Assembly (NCBI GenBank): GCA_030590185.1
Contig: JAUUZB010000377.1
Location: forward strand, 1 to 5,364
Source: Deltaproteobacteria bacterium
Lineage (GTDB): Bacteria > Myxococcota > XYA12-FULL-58-9 > JAUUZB01
DNA length: 5,364 bases
Direction of reading: 5' to 3'
Positions 1 to 5,364 of the stretch are shown here, piece after piece. The position numbers and the translations under genes were made by a program. Positions within the stretch are counted from its first letter, which is position 1, and every line of letters starts with the position of its first letter. Under the pieces are notes generated by a model, which was given only the letters and a program-made list of their open reading frames with translations, was not told where the DNA came from and did not search any database.

Positions 1-868
1 AGATGTGGTGCTCCATCACCTTGTAGCTCTCGACGTTGCGGACCCAACACCGGGCGCAGTTCTTGAGCCGGATGTTGTCGACCGAGGCGGTGCCGACGGC
101 ATCCTCGAGGTAGAGATCTTCGATGCCGGCCTCGGCGACCACCATCAGCGGCTGGTAGATCTCCGGGGAAAACGTGGCCGAGTAGCTGAGGAAGGGCGCT
201 GGATCGACGGTGAGCGAGCCGGTCCCGACGCCGGTGATCTGCATCATCTGGGTGAGCGACCGTGACTCGCCGTTGCGGGTGCCGCACCAGGTACAGGTGC
301 CGCCGACGCCGTCGATGGTGATGAACGACGGGTCGTCGATCTGATCGATGAAGATGTAGCCGTCTTGGCTGAAGGCGCTGGTGCTGGCGACGCCGAGGGT
401 CGGCGAGTCCTTGGTGGCCTGGGTGACGGCGGTGATGTCCGCGTTGTTGTCCCACAGGTCGCCGAGATGGATGTAGCCCCGGTTCGAGGTCGTGGCCGCC
501 CCATGGAAGATGAGTCGGGTGCTCTCGGGCCCCTCGCCGCGCAGCACGATCCCCTTTTCCACCAGGAGGCTGTCGTCGAGGCGATAGGTGCCCGCCGGGA
601 TGAAGACGACCTGACCCTCGGGGCAGGCATCGATGGCGGCCTGGAATGCCGCGCTGTCGTCGGTGACGCCGTCGGCGGTGGCGCCGTGATCGGCCTGCAC
701 ATCGGCGCAAATCGTGGTCCGGACCGGAATGCCCCCCTCGATGCCAGCTCGCCAGTCGATTCTTCGGTCGGCAGGGATGATGTCGGCGAGCGCCGGAACG
801 CTCGACACCGTCAGGGCCACACCTGCCAACGCCAGGGCAACGGTGATTCGCACGACCGTGGGACGCAT
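1..868 (-). CDS. Secreted right-handed beta-helix protein, Pectate_lyase_3-like (N-terminal part)
   Basis: The first 289 codons are present and the frame runs open off the left edge. The start at 868 is set by a strong Shine-Dalgarno GGAGG (874-878, minus strand) five bases upstream and by a clear Sec signal peptide: R2/R7, a hydrophobic core at residues 8-24, and PALA with cleavage expected after A28. The mature start carries WRAGIEGGIPVRTTIC (residues 39-54). It is followed by a DGVTDD signature (66-71), FQAAIDACP (75-83), VFIPAGTYRL (88-97) and GIVLRGEGPESTRL (106-119), which is the classic N-terminal pattern of Pectate_lyase_3 beta-helix proteins. A later NCARCWVRNVES stretch fits a helix coil with stacked residues. 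The family includes polysaccharide lyases, hydrolases and phage-type tailspikes, so the substrate cannot be assigned from this part. Export outside the inner membrane is well supported; carbohydrate binding or cleavage is an inference. It is divergent from the ankyrin lipoprotein gene. Confidence 0.85.
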   Translation of the reverse strand, partial: MRPTVVRITVALALAGVALTVSSVPALADIIPADRRIDWRAGIEGGIPVRTTICADVQADHGATADGVTDDSAAFQAAIDACPEGQVVFIPAGTYRLDDSLLVEKGIVLRGEGPESTRLIFHGAATTSNRGYIHLGDLWDNNADITAVTQATKDSPTLGVASTSAFSQDGYIFIDQIDDPSFITIDGVGGTCTWCGTRNGESRSLTQMMQITGVGTGSLTVDPAPFLSYSATFSPEIYQPLMVVAEAGIEDLYLEDAVGTASVDNIRLKNCARCWVRNVESYKVMEHHI

Positions 869-953
869 GAGTTCCTCCCTTTCTGCTCGGACCGGCGTGG
901 CCCGTTCCGGCAGGTGACTTGCGGAGCCCGCTCAGGCAACCGCAACCAGCAAG

Positions 954-959
954 ATGATA
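954..959 (-). promoter_or_regulatory. Candidate -10 element for the beta-helix gene
   Basis: Read on the minus strand this is TATCAT, five of six matches to the sigma-70 TATAAT box, in the divergent intergenic region. It would give a leader of roughly 80 bases before the ATG at 868. No recognisable TTGACA-like -35 hexamer lies at 16-18 bases upstream, so this rests on the -10 alone and is weak. Confidence 0.25.
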
Positions 960-1033
960 GCGTAGTTGGCCGGACCTACGGACGCCTTGGTGGGAGACGG
1001 ACCTGCGCGGGTTGACCACAGCCCTGCCCCTCG

Positions 1034-1050
1034 CTGGCACTCGTGTTGGA
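1034..1050 (+). promoter_or_regulatory. Candidate sigma-54 (-24/-12) promoter for the ankyrin lipoprotein gene
   Basis: CTGGCAC (1034-1040), five bases, then TTGGA (1046-1050) matches the sigma-54 consensus YTGGCAC-N5-TTGCW. The spacing is exact and the single mismatch is G for C at -12. Transcription would start near 1061, about ten bases before the ATG at 1071, leaving only a very short leader. A weak sigma-70 reading also exists: TTGACC at 1012-1017, 17 bases, TGGCAC at 1035-1040. No activator-binding repeat was recognised upstream. Confidence 0.3.
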
Positions 1051-1070
1051 GATGGGCCACCATTGCAGGC

Positions 1071-2165
1071 ATGAGCGAGTCGGGCTTCGCACGGGCACTG
1101 TCGGCGTTGCGCCTGGTGTTGGCCTTGCTCGTGCTGGCCAGCTGCGTGCCGCGACAAGCGGGCGAGCGGGTGGACCGCAGCTCGGACTCGACGGGTCCAC
1201 CAGCGACAGTGCAAGTGGCATCGGAGGCCACCGCGACCGTCCCGTCGGCGAGCCCGTCGCCCGACGCTGCCGCTCCGAGCGCCCCCACTACGGCGGCCTC
1301 TTCCGCCGAAAGTGAGGAGGCGACGATTCGCGCCTTGCTGAAGCTCGATCGAGAGGGCGCGAAAGCGGCCGCGCTCGAAAGCTACGTGGCGCAGCATCCA
1401 GCGCTGCTGACCGCCGAGGCCAAGCCCTACGGCCGGGCCCTGATGTGGGCGCTCGAGTTCGCGCATGGCGAGGCGGCGCTGGCGCTCATCCGGGCAGGAG
1501 TGGCCCCGAAACGCTCCCAGGCGGGCGAATCGGGACCGCTGCGCCTCGCGGCGCGCGGCGGGCTCGATGCGGTGGTCGCCGAGTTGCTCGCCCGGGGGGC
1601 CTCGACCAATGGGGCCGGCTACTGGGGCACCCCGCTGCACTTCGCGGCCAAGCAGGGGCACGGGAGCACGATGAAGTTGCTGCTCGCGGCCGGGGCCGAT
1701 CCGAGCGCCCAGGCGCAGGACCATCAGTTCACGCCGCTGCACGGGGCCGTGATCGGACGCCACCTCGATGCCATTGAGGTGCTGGTCGCGGCGAAGGCGG
1801 ATCTGGAGGCCACCGACGACGACGGCCGCACGCCGCTTCACTGGGGCGGGTTCGCCTACGTGCCCCAGGCGGTGCATCGCTACGCCAAGCTCGGCGAGCC
1901 TCACGACACCACCTTCCACGATCCGGGCCCCGCCGTCGGCATGAAGCTGCTGCTCGACGCCGGCGCACGCATCGATGCGGTGGACGACCGGGGCAACACG
2001 CCGCTCCACGCCGCGGCCGAGGTGGGCTCGCTGCGCGGGGTAGAGATCCTCGTCGGCCGCGGCGCGCGCCGCAGCGTGAAGAACCACGCGGGCAAGACGG
2101 CGCTCGATCTCGCGAAGCGGCGGGGCGACGCAGACGTGGTGCAGCTGCTCTCGCGCGGGCCCTAG
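1071..2165 (+). CDS. Ankyrin-repeat lipoprotein
   Basis: The product has 364 residues. The ATG at 1071 is chosen over the in-frame one at 966 because it places a textbook lipoprotein signal at the N-terminus: R8 and R14, hydrophobic residues 15-23, and lipobox L-A-S-C with the lipidated cysteine at C25. V26 at +2 is not aspartate, which argues against inner-membrane retention by the E. coli sorting rule. The Shine-Dalgarno is weak (GCAGG just before the ATG). Residues 36-85 form an Ala/Ser/Thr/Pro-rich linker. About seven ankyrin repeats follow at roughly 117-149, 152-181, 185-214, 219-249, 251-302, 307-339 and 340-364. TPLH motifs sit at 187-190, 221-224, 254-257 and 310-313, and LLLAAGAD-type helix ends recur. 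The fifth repeat is split by an insertion of about 22 residues (265-287) containing HRYAKLGEPHDTTFHDPG. The likely role is an envelope-anchored protein-binding scaffold; its partner is unknown. No enzymatic domain is visible. Confidence 0.9.
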   Translation: MSESGFARALSALRLVLALLVLASCVPRQAGERVDRSSDSTGPPATVQVASEATATVPSASPSPDAAAPSAPTTAASSAESEEATIRALLKLDREGAKAAALESYVAQHPALLTAEAKPYGRALMWALEFAHGEAALALIRAGVAPKRSQAGESGPLRLAARGGLDAVVAELLARGASTNGAGYWGTPLHFAAKQGHGSTMKLLLAAGADPSAQAQDHQFTPLHGAVIGRHLDAIEVLVAAKADLEATDDDGRTPLHWGGFAYVPQAVHRYAKLGEPHDTTFHDPGPAVGMKLLLDAGARIDAVDDRGNTPLHAAAEVGSLRGVEILVGRGARRSVKNHAGKTALDLAKRRGDADVVQLLSRGP

Positions 2166-2195
2166 GGGGTCGGGGCCGCCCCGCCGAGCACCCCC
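2165..2195 (+). terminator. GC-rich hairpin at the end of the ankyrin gene
   Basis: Two nested stems are visible. The outer stem is GGGGGT (2165-2170) with ACCCCC (2190-2195), and the inner one is CGGGG (2171-2175) with CCCCG (2179-2183) around a three-base loop. A six-base bulge sits on the 3' side. The outer stem begins on the last base of the TAG stop codon. There is no T-tract after it, so it is not a canonical intrinsic terminator. It could slow transcription or protect the 3' end. Confidence 0.3.
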
Positions 2196-2248
2196 GCCTA
2201 CCGACGAACCTTGGCTTCCCGCGTGTCGCCCGGGCAATATTGGGCCCC

Positions 2249-3610
2249 ATGACCCAGGACGAGGGGAGATCCCGCTTTCGGCGCTCCAACACCTTGCTCG
2301 TGCTCACCGGCGCGGCGGCGGTGGCCGTCGTGTTGGCCGTGGTCTATGGGCTGACCGGACCGCCGCGGCCGCGTGCCGTGTCCTTCACGGGCGGCTGGGA
2401 GCGCAGCGCGCCGTCCTGCCTGGGGCCGGTCCTGTGGACGGGCAAGCTCGCCTACGCCGCCTGCATCTGGTTCTATCGCAAGCGCGCCCTGGTGGCCTTC
2501 GATCCCGAGCGGGCCGAGGCGCAGGTGATCTACCGCTGAGAGCTCGACGACGGCAACCTGCCCGACCTGCGCATTCACCAGCCTTGCGGCGACGGTGAGC
2601 TGTTCGTGGTCGCGGAGACGAGACAGACGACCGTGGTCACCCGTCATGGGGACCAAGTGAAAGCGCGGGTCGCCAAGGTGCCGGGCGAGAGCGTGGTGGG
2701 CGCGGCGTGCGACGGGGAGACCATCGAGCTGTTCGTCCTCATCAGCGACGACGTTCACGCGCTGGTGGGAAGCACTGGCGACGGCTTTGGTCCGGCAAAG
2801 GGGCTCGCCGCGAGCGCCCGATCGGGGCGCATCGTGGCGGCCTGGCGACAGGACAGCAGCTGGCACGTCATCGCTCAACGGGAACAAGAAGTGACCGCGG
2901 GCAAGCTCGGCGAACCCGGAACGGCGGTGGCAGACAGCGACGCCAGCCCGTGCGCGGCCGGCGAGCCCGGCGGCTGGCTGTTCGTTGGCGGGCGCAGGTC
3001 TTGCTGGCGGCCCGCCGCGATGGTGTCTCGCGTTGACGGCGCGTTCCAGCTGCGGGCCAACGACGGCGCCAAGGCGCAGGTCGTCTATGCGGAAGGCAGC
3101 TCTCGCGTGGGCTACAGCAAGGGCGACGGCCGTCCGGTGATCATGACCGGCATGGGCTCGGCGGACCTGGAGCTCGATCGCGAAGGAGGGAGCTTCGTGG
3201 TGCGGCGCGGCGACACGGGCCCGGTTGCCGTGGCCAAGAGCGACTACTCGTCACTTGGCTCGGGGGCGCTGGCGCTGCCACTCTCGGGCGATCGCGTGGC
3301 GATTTGGGGCGGCCTCGGTGGCGCCGTGATCGTCGTGGGCCCTGACGCGAGCCGCCTCGACGGACCGGGCTGGCTGGCCCAGCTCGGAAGCGCGAGGAGC
3401 TTCCGCGCCGGTTCCATGAGCCTGGTCGACGTGATCAGCTTCTACGCGCTGAGCTTGGCGTCGCCGATCTACTTGCTCCTGTTGGCGTTGGCGTGGCGAC
3501 GGCGCAAGCCCCCCGAGCGGCTGCCGTTGGCGCCCGGCATCGCCTGGGCCTTCCTGTTGCTGGTGCTGGTGGGCGCCCGCGGCGTCTATCACCTGGTTCA
3601 GTGGCTGTGA
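2249..3610 (+). pseudogene. Three-helix membrane protein with periplasmic domain, interrupted by an in-frame TGA
   Basis: The family is not recognised. A single frame runs from ATG 2249 to TGA 3608-3610 (453 sense positions) except for TGA at codon 97 (2537-2539). Codons 98-119 after the stop keep G or C in nearly every third position, so coding continues at once and a restart at GTG 2606 would discard coding sequence. The predicted topology is a basic N-terminus (RSRFRR, 7-12), TM1 at about 14-35, an extracytoplasmic domain at about 40-390, TM2 at about 393-416, a basic cytoplasmic loop (RRRKPPER) and TM3 at about 428-448. All six cysteines (57, 72, 113, 154, 235, 252) lie in the ectodomain and could form disulfides. 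Recurring beta-strand-like segments such as ELFVVAE, ELFVLIS, GRIVAAW and GWLFVGG suggest a beta-propeller-like fold, which is inferred. No clear Shine-Dalgarno precedes 2249. The gene may be a true nonsense pseudogene, a sequence error, or recoded. Confidence 0.7.
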
Positions 3611-3628
3611 CCTCCGAGAGCCCGCTTC

Positions 3629-3682
3629 CCGGGGTGGGGTCACGCACGGTCACGCAAGCTCGCCCCACCCCCGGATGGGGCG
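3629..3682. terminator. Alternative hairpins between convergent genes, possible bidirectional terminator
   Basis: Hairpin A pairs CCGGGGTGGGG (3629-3639) with CCCCACCCCCGG (3663-3674), 11 base pairs with one bulged C and a 23-base loop. Hairpin B pairs CGCCCCA (3661-3667) with TGGGGCG (3676-3682), 7 base pairs around an 8-base loop. They share 3663-3674 and cannot form together. The pair lies between the plus-strand membrane gene ending at 3610 and the minus-strand transferase gene ending at 3754, where termination is expected from both sides. Neither side has a T-tract. Confidence 0.45.
3638..3656. repeat. 9-bp direct repeat GGTCACGCA, period 10
   Basis: GGTCACGCA occurs at 3638-3646 and again at 3648-3656 with one base between, so the copies are one helical turn apart. 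The first copy overlaps the left arm of the neighbouring hairpin and the rest lies in its loop. This could be a protein-binding site or a small slippage duplication. Confidence 0.6.
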
Positions 3683-3710
3683 GAGCGCGGTAGCCTCGGT
3701 TGTGGCTTCA

Positions 3711-3818
3711 ATGTGGCAGACCGTCGCCCCATCGAGCCCGTCGCCAGACGCCGTCATGTCCCTTGGTTCTCGAGCTGCCAGAGCGCGTGTACGTCGGTGT
3801 ATTGGAACGTGCGCTTGA
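3711..3818 (+). other. Possible orphaned gene start at the edge of the low-GC segment
   Basis: ATG 3711 opens a 35-codon frame ending in TGA 3816-3818. The first 15 codons have mostly G or C at the third position, like the host genes. The frame then enters DNA complementary to the 3' end of the transferase gene and loses that character. A TAGCCT hexamer (3691-3696) lies upstream and could be a -10-like box. It may be the remains of a gene cut off when the lower-GC segment arrived, or pure chance. No Shine-Dalgarno is visible and no protein family is recognised. Confidence 0.12.
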
Positions 3819-4878
3819 ATACGGCCCGGTTCACGGGGCTGCTGGAGTAGAAATAGAGCCCACAGGGCTCGCGGAGATCGACGAGCCTCAGCTTGGTGTG
3901 GTTGTCCACGAGTGAGTAGTGAACCCGCCGCAATCGGTTCTGTATGGCGTGGTCCAGCGAGGTCACAATCACCCGTTCGTAAACATAGTTGTTGCGGGAA
4001 AGCTCCCGATTGAACCCTCCCAACACTCCGCCCATGCTCGAGCCGGAAATCTGGAACGTGTGGAAACCGGCAATCGTACCGTCAACGCGAACCAGGATGT
4101 GGACATGCTTGTTCGAGCGATACACCTCCGTTGCGAAGATATTCTCCTCGAAGAAGCGTTGGCAGGGGTTGGCGACCAGGCTGTGCTGGACCGAGCAAGC
4201 GACGCAGGCAGCCACCTGCTTCAGCTCTTCTGCGGAAAGAACATCATTGCGAACCTCGACCGCGATCCTGTTCTTCCGTCGCTTCAGGTTCCGTCTGAGG
4301 CTCTTGTGGGTCGCGAGATACTCGGAGACATGCTGATACCTGGTCACGTCGAACCAGGCCTCTGAGGAAGATGGGTATTGGCCGAATCCTGCGTCCTGGT
4401 ACCGGGCCCTGTGGCTGGCCGTGTCGACGATCGTGACCATATCCGCAGTGGAATCGGCCTTGAGGTAGGTCAGCATGACTTCCATGGCCGCGTCCTCAAT
4501 CTCGGGCTCCCTGAAAAAGAACGGCCTCGTGTGATTCGAGGTGATCAGGTTGCGGAAGGAGACCACGACGCAGTGGCCACTCAGCCGGGAGAGGAGCGCG
4601 CCGATCCTGTTGAGCGCGCCGGCTCTTCTCAGGGCCCCGTAGGAGGCGCGCAGATCAAAGGGCTTGATCTGCACGAACATTCCCAGGCCCAGCAGCTCGG
4701 CCCCTGCGTGGACCTTCAAATAGAAGAAGGCGACCTCGGTGGTGGACCTTTCAATCCACTCCCCGAAGAGATCCCAGACGTTGTCGGCCAACCCCTGTTG
4801 CGCCAGGTGATCTGCAAAGACCCGCCTCTCTGCCGTCGATAGCCGGGTGTCCCTTGTGCAGCGCATATTGCTCATCAT
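3754..4878 (-). CDS. GNAT-fold acyltransferase, BioF2/FemAB-like
   Basis: The product has 374 residues and ends in TGA at 3754-3756. The start is set at ATG 4878 (ATG 4875 is equally possible) because AAGGG lies just upstream. The open frame continues to 5190, but that extension is basic, lacks family features and would overlap the next gene. The layout fits tandem-GNAT-fold proteins of the Acetyltransf_6 (BioF2-like) or FemAB type, usually 330-400 residues. There is an N-terminal half, then SSEAWFDVTRYQHVSEYLA (171-189) and the basic helix HKSLRRNLKRRKNRI (191-205). The C-terminal GNAT half has strands ILVRVDGTIAGFHTFQIS (261-278), a GGVLGGFNREL turn (283-293), a long helix (about 300-316) and the ending VNRAVFKRTF (349-358). 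Such enzymes move acyl or aminoacyl groups in envelope, exopolysaccharide or peptidoglycan synthesis; the substrate here is unknown. There is no signal peptide, so it is probably cytoplasmic. GC is low (53% at 4081-4140), suggesting transfer. Confidence 0.75.
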   Translation of the reverse strand: MMSNMRCTRDTRLSTAERRVFADHLAQQGLADNVWDLFGEWIERSTTEVAFFYLKVHAGAELLGLGMFVQIKPFDLRASYGALRRAGALNRIGALLSRLSGHCVVVSFRNLITSNHTRPFFFREPEIEDAAMEVMLTYLKADSTADMVTIVDTASHRARYQDAGFGQYPSSSEAWFDVTRYQHVSEYLATHKSLRRNLKRRKNRIAVEVRNDVLSAEELKQVAACVACSVQHSLVANPCQRFFEENIFATEVYRSNKHVHILVRVDGTIAGFHTFQISGSSMGGVLGGFNRELSRNNYVYERVIVTSLDHAIQNRLRRVHYSLVDNHTKLRLVDLREPCGLYFYSSSPVNRAVFKRTFQYTDVHALWQLENQGT

Positions 4879-4902
4879 GCACCCTTCGCCGACACCATTA
4901 AT

Positions 4903-5084
4903 GCAGGGGAGCACCGGCGTTGGTGCATGAACCTGCCACGGGGCGCAATGGCGCAATGGCGTGCCTGGCACCATTCCGGGCTTGTCTGCGCAACTGGCGC
5001 GCGCTCGCGGCGATGAGAAGGTAGAGGAAGGCACGCCTCGGCGCGGCAGCTGGTTCTGACCCCGGCGGGGGCGCGTGGCACCAC
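4903..5084. repeat. Cluster of short palindromes and a tandem repeat, possibly REP-like
   Basis: The non-coding stretch upstream of the transferase gene holds several inverted repeats. GCACC (4911-4915) pairs with GGTGC (4922-4926) inside outer arms GCAGG (4903-4907) and CCTGC (4932-4936). GTGCCTGGCAC (4961-4971) is a perfect 5-1-5 palindrome. It is nested in AATGG (4955-4959) and CCATT (4971-4975), whose inner end shares base 4971 with it. CCCC-GGC-GGGG lies at 5060-5070 and GTGG-CA-CCAC at 5075-5084. GCGCAATG is repeated in tandem at 4943-4950 and 4951-4958. The first hairpin would lie in the 5' leader of the transferase transcript if it starts upstream. The GTGCCTGGCAC core plus a TCTGACCCC stretch (5055-5063) is reminiscent of REP-type intergenic repeats, which is an impression from memory. 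No gene was found in 4879-5173. Confidence 0.45.
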
Positions 5085-5116
5085 CATGCGTCCGTACCCG
5101 TTGGATATTGTGGAGC

Positions 5117-5150
5117 TTGTGTAGGGTGATGCATATTGCTACATTTGTAG
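5117..5150 (+). promoter_or_regulatory. Candidate promoter and overlapping palindromic operator of the antitoxin gene
   Basis: TTGTGT (5117-5122), 17 bases, TACATT (5140-5145) gives a plausible sigma-70 promoter with three and four of six consensus matches, in an AT-rich stretch (42% GC at 5101-5160). The inverted repeat CTACA-TT-TGTAG (5139-5150) covers the -10 box. A third copy of the half-site, TGTAG, sits at 5120-5124 over the -35. Antitoxins of this type commonly repress their own promoter through short palindromes, and the E. coli RelB operator has a comparable TTGTAATTACAA core. The binding role here is inferred. Confidence 0.4.
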
Positions 5151-5173
5151 GCAAACGCAACTCGGAGAGGAAG

Positions 5174-5364
5174 ATGCCTACCAAATCCATTCGTCTGTCC
5201 CAGGAGCTCTTTGACCACGCGAGCCGTGCGGGGCGATTGCATCATCGGAGCGCTACGGGGCAGGTGGAGTACTGGGCCGAGCTGGGGCGCAGTGTGGAGC
5301 GGTTCCTCGATCCGGTGGACGTGCTCAAGCTGACCAGCGGTGCGGCCAAGCTCGTGGTCAAGGC
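5174..5364 (+). CDS. ParD-like antitoxin (N-terminal part)
   Basis: The first 63 codons are present and the frame is open at the right edge. The start ATG 5174 is supported by GGAGAGG at 5164-5170. The N-terminus, KSIRLSQELFDHASRAG (4-20), reads as the beta-strand then helix of a ribbon-helix-helix DNA-binding fold, with alternating residues of the strand expected to contact DNA. HHRSATGQVEYWAELGRSVE (23-42) matches the signature of the ParD-like antitoxin family (HRS...QVEYWAxLGR). Proteins of this family are predicted dimeric antitoxins of type II toxin-antitoxin systems that both neutralise a toxin and repress their own operon. The partner, if any, would lie to the right of the window; many family members also occur alone. 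The gene is divergent from the transferase gene and returns to higher GC than the promoter in front of it. The family call is fairly sure; actual toxin neutralisation is not shown. Confidence 0.8.
   Translation, partial: MPTKSIRLSQELFDHASRAGRLHHRSATGQVEYWAELGRSVERFLDPVDVLKLTSGAAKLVVK

Noticed and set aside
365..1015. Plus-strand 216-residue open frame
   Set aside because: It is the antisense shadow of the beta-helix gene, with a composition typical of reverse-frame translation in GC-rich DNA and no recognisable family.
966..1070. Longer ankyrin protein starting at 966
   Set aside because: It would put 35 residues in front of a clear lipoprotein signal peptide and span the intergenic promoter region.
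2537..2580. Selenocysteine insertion at the in-frame TGA
   Set aside because: There is no redox motif around the codon and no convincing SECIS-like hairpin immediately downstream.
2606..3610. Separate gene starting at GTG 2606
   Set aside because: The same frame is coding upstream of the GTG back to the TGA and beyond, so this is the downstream half of an interrupted gene. Internal restart is possible but unsupported.
3919..4842. Plus-strand open frames of 115-154 residues
   Set aside because: They lie antisense to the acyltransferase, whose minus-strand translation shows the coherent family pattern.
4879..5190. N-terminal extension of the acyltransferase to a start at 5190 (478 residues)
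   Set aside because: The extra 104 residues are basic and low-complexity with no family features, cross the palindrome cluster and the antitoxin promoter, and overlap the antitoxin gene. ATG 4878 has a Shine-Dalgarno.
3754..5364. GNAT toxin plus ribbon-helix-helix antitoxin pair (AtaT/AtaR-like)
   Set aside because: Toxic GNATs of that kind are about 160-170 residues and lie in the same operon as the antitoxin. Here the transferase is 374 residues, FemAB/BioF2-like, and divergent from the antitoxin.
1..5364. tRNA, rRNA or CRISPR array
   Set aside because: No cloverleaf-like conserved segment, rRNA signature or regularly spaced repeat series was seen on either strand.

Overview
This is a GC-rich window (about 75% GC where counted by hand inside the ankyrin gene). 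It looks like the chromosome of a high-GC Gram-negative bacterium. A lipobox lipoprotein with ankyrin repeats, a large secreted beta-helix protein and GC-saturated third codon positions would suit a myxobacterium-like (Myxococcota) genome. That assignment is an inference from style, not a marker-gene identification. No rRNA, tRNA or CRISPR array was seen.

Layout, left to right. (1) Positions 1-868, minus strand: the first 289 codons of a secreted right-handed beta-helix protein of the Pectate_lyase_3 type, running off the left edge. (2) Positions 869-1070: a divergent intergenic region with candidate promoters for both neighbours, including a sigma-54-like site. (3) Positions 1071-2165, plus strand: a 364-residue lipoprotein carrying about seven ankyrin repeats. 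(4) A GC-rich hairpin straddles its stop codon. (5) Positions 2249-3610, plus strand: one continuous reading frame for a three-helix membrane protein with a periplasmic domain, interrupted by a single in-frame TGA at codon 97. Coding character continues past the TGA without a break, so this is one gene with a nonsense codon, or a sequence error, rather than two genes. (6) Positions 3611-3753: a convergent intergenic region with two mutually exclusive hairpins and a 9-bp direct repeat. (7) Positions 3754-4878, minus strand: a 374-residue GNAT-fold acyltransferase of the BioF2/FemAB-like type, with clearly lower GC (53% in a hand-counted 60-base segment), which suggests horizontal acquisition. 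(8) Positions 4879-5173: a divergent intergenic region full of short palindromes, then an AT-rich promoter with a palindromic candidate operator. (9) Positions 5174-5364, plus strand: the first 63 codons of a ParD-like antitoxin, cut by the right edge.

The left half is a set of envelope or surface proteins: secreted beta-helix, lipid-anchored ankyrin protein and membrane-anchored periplasmic protein. The first two are divergently transcribed, and the third follows the ankyrin gene on the same strand after 83 bases. The right half looks like accessory DNA: a low-GC transferase, palindromic repeats and the start of a toxin-antitoxin-type locus. No integrated new system can be demonstrated. The best leads are the interrupted membrane gene, the palindrome cluster next to the antitoxin gene, and the structured convergent intergenic region.
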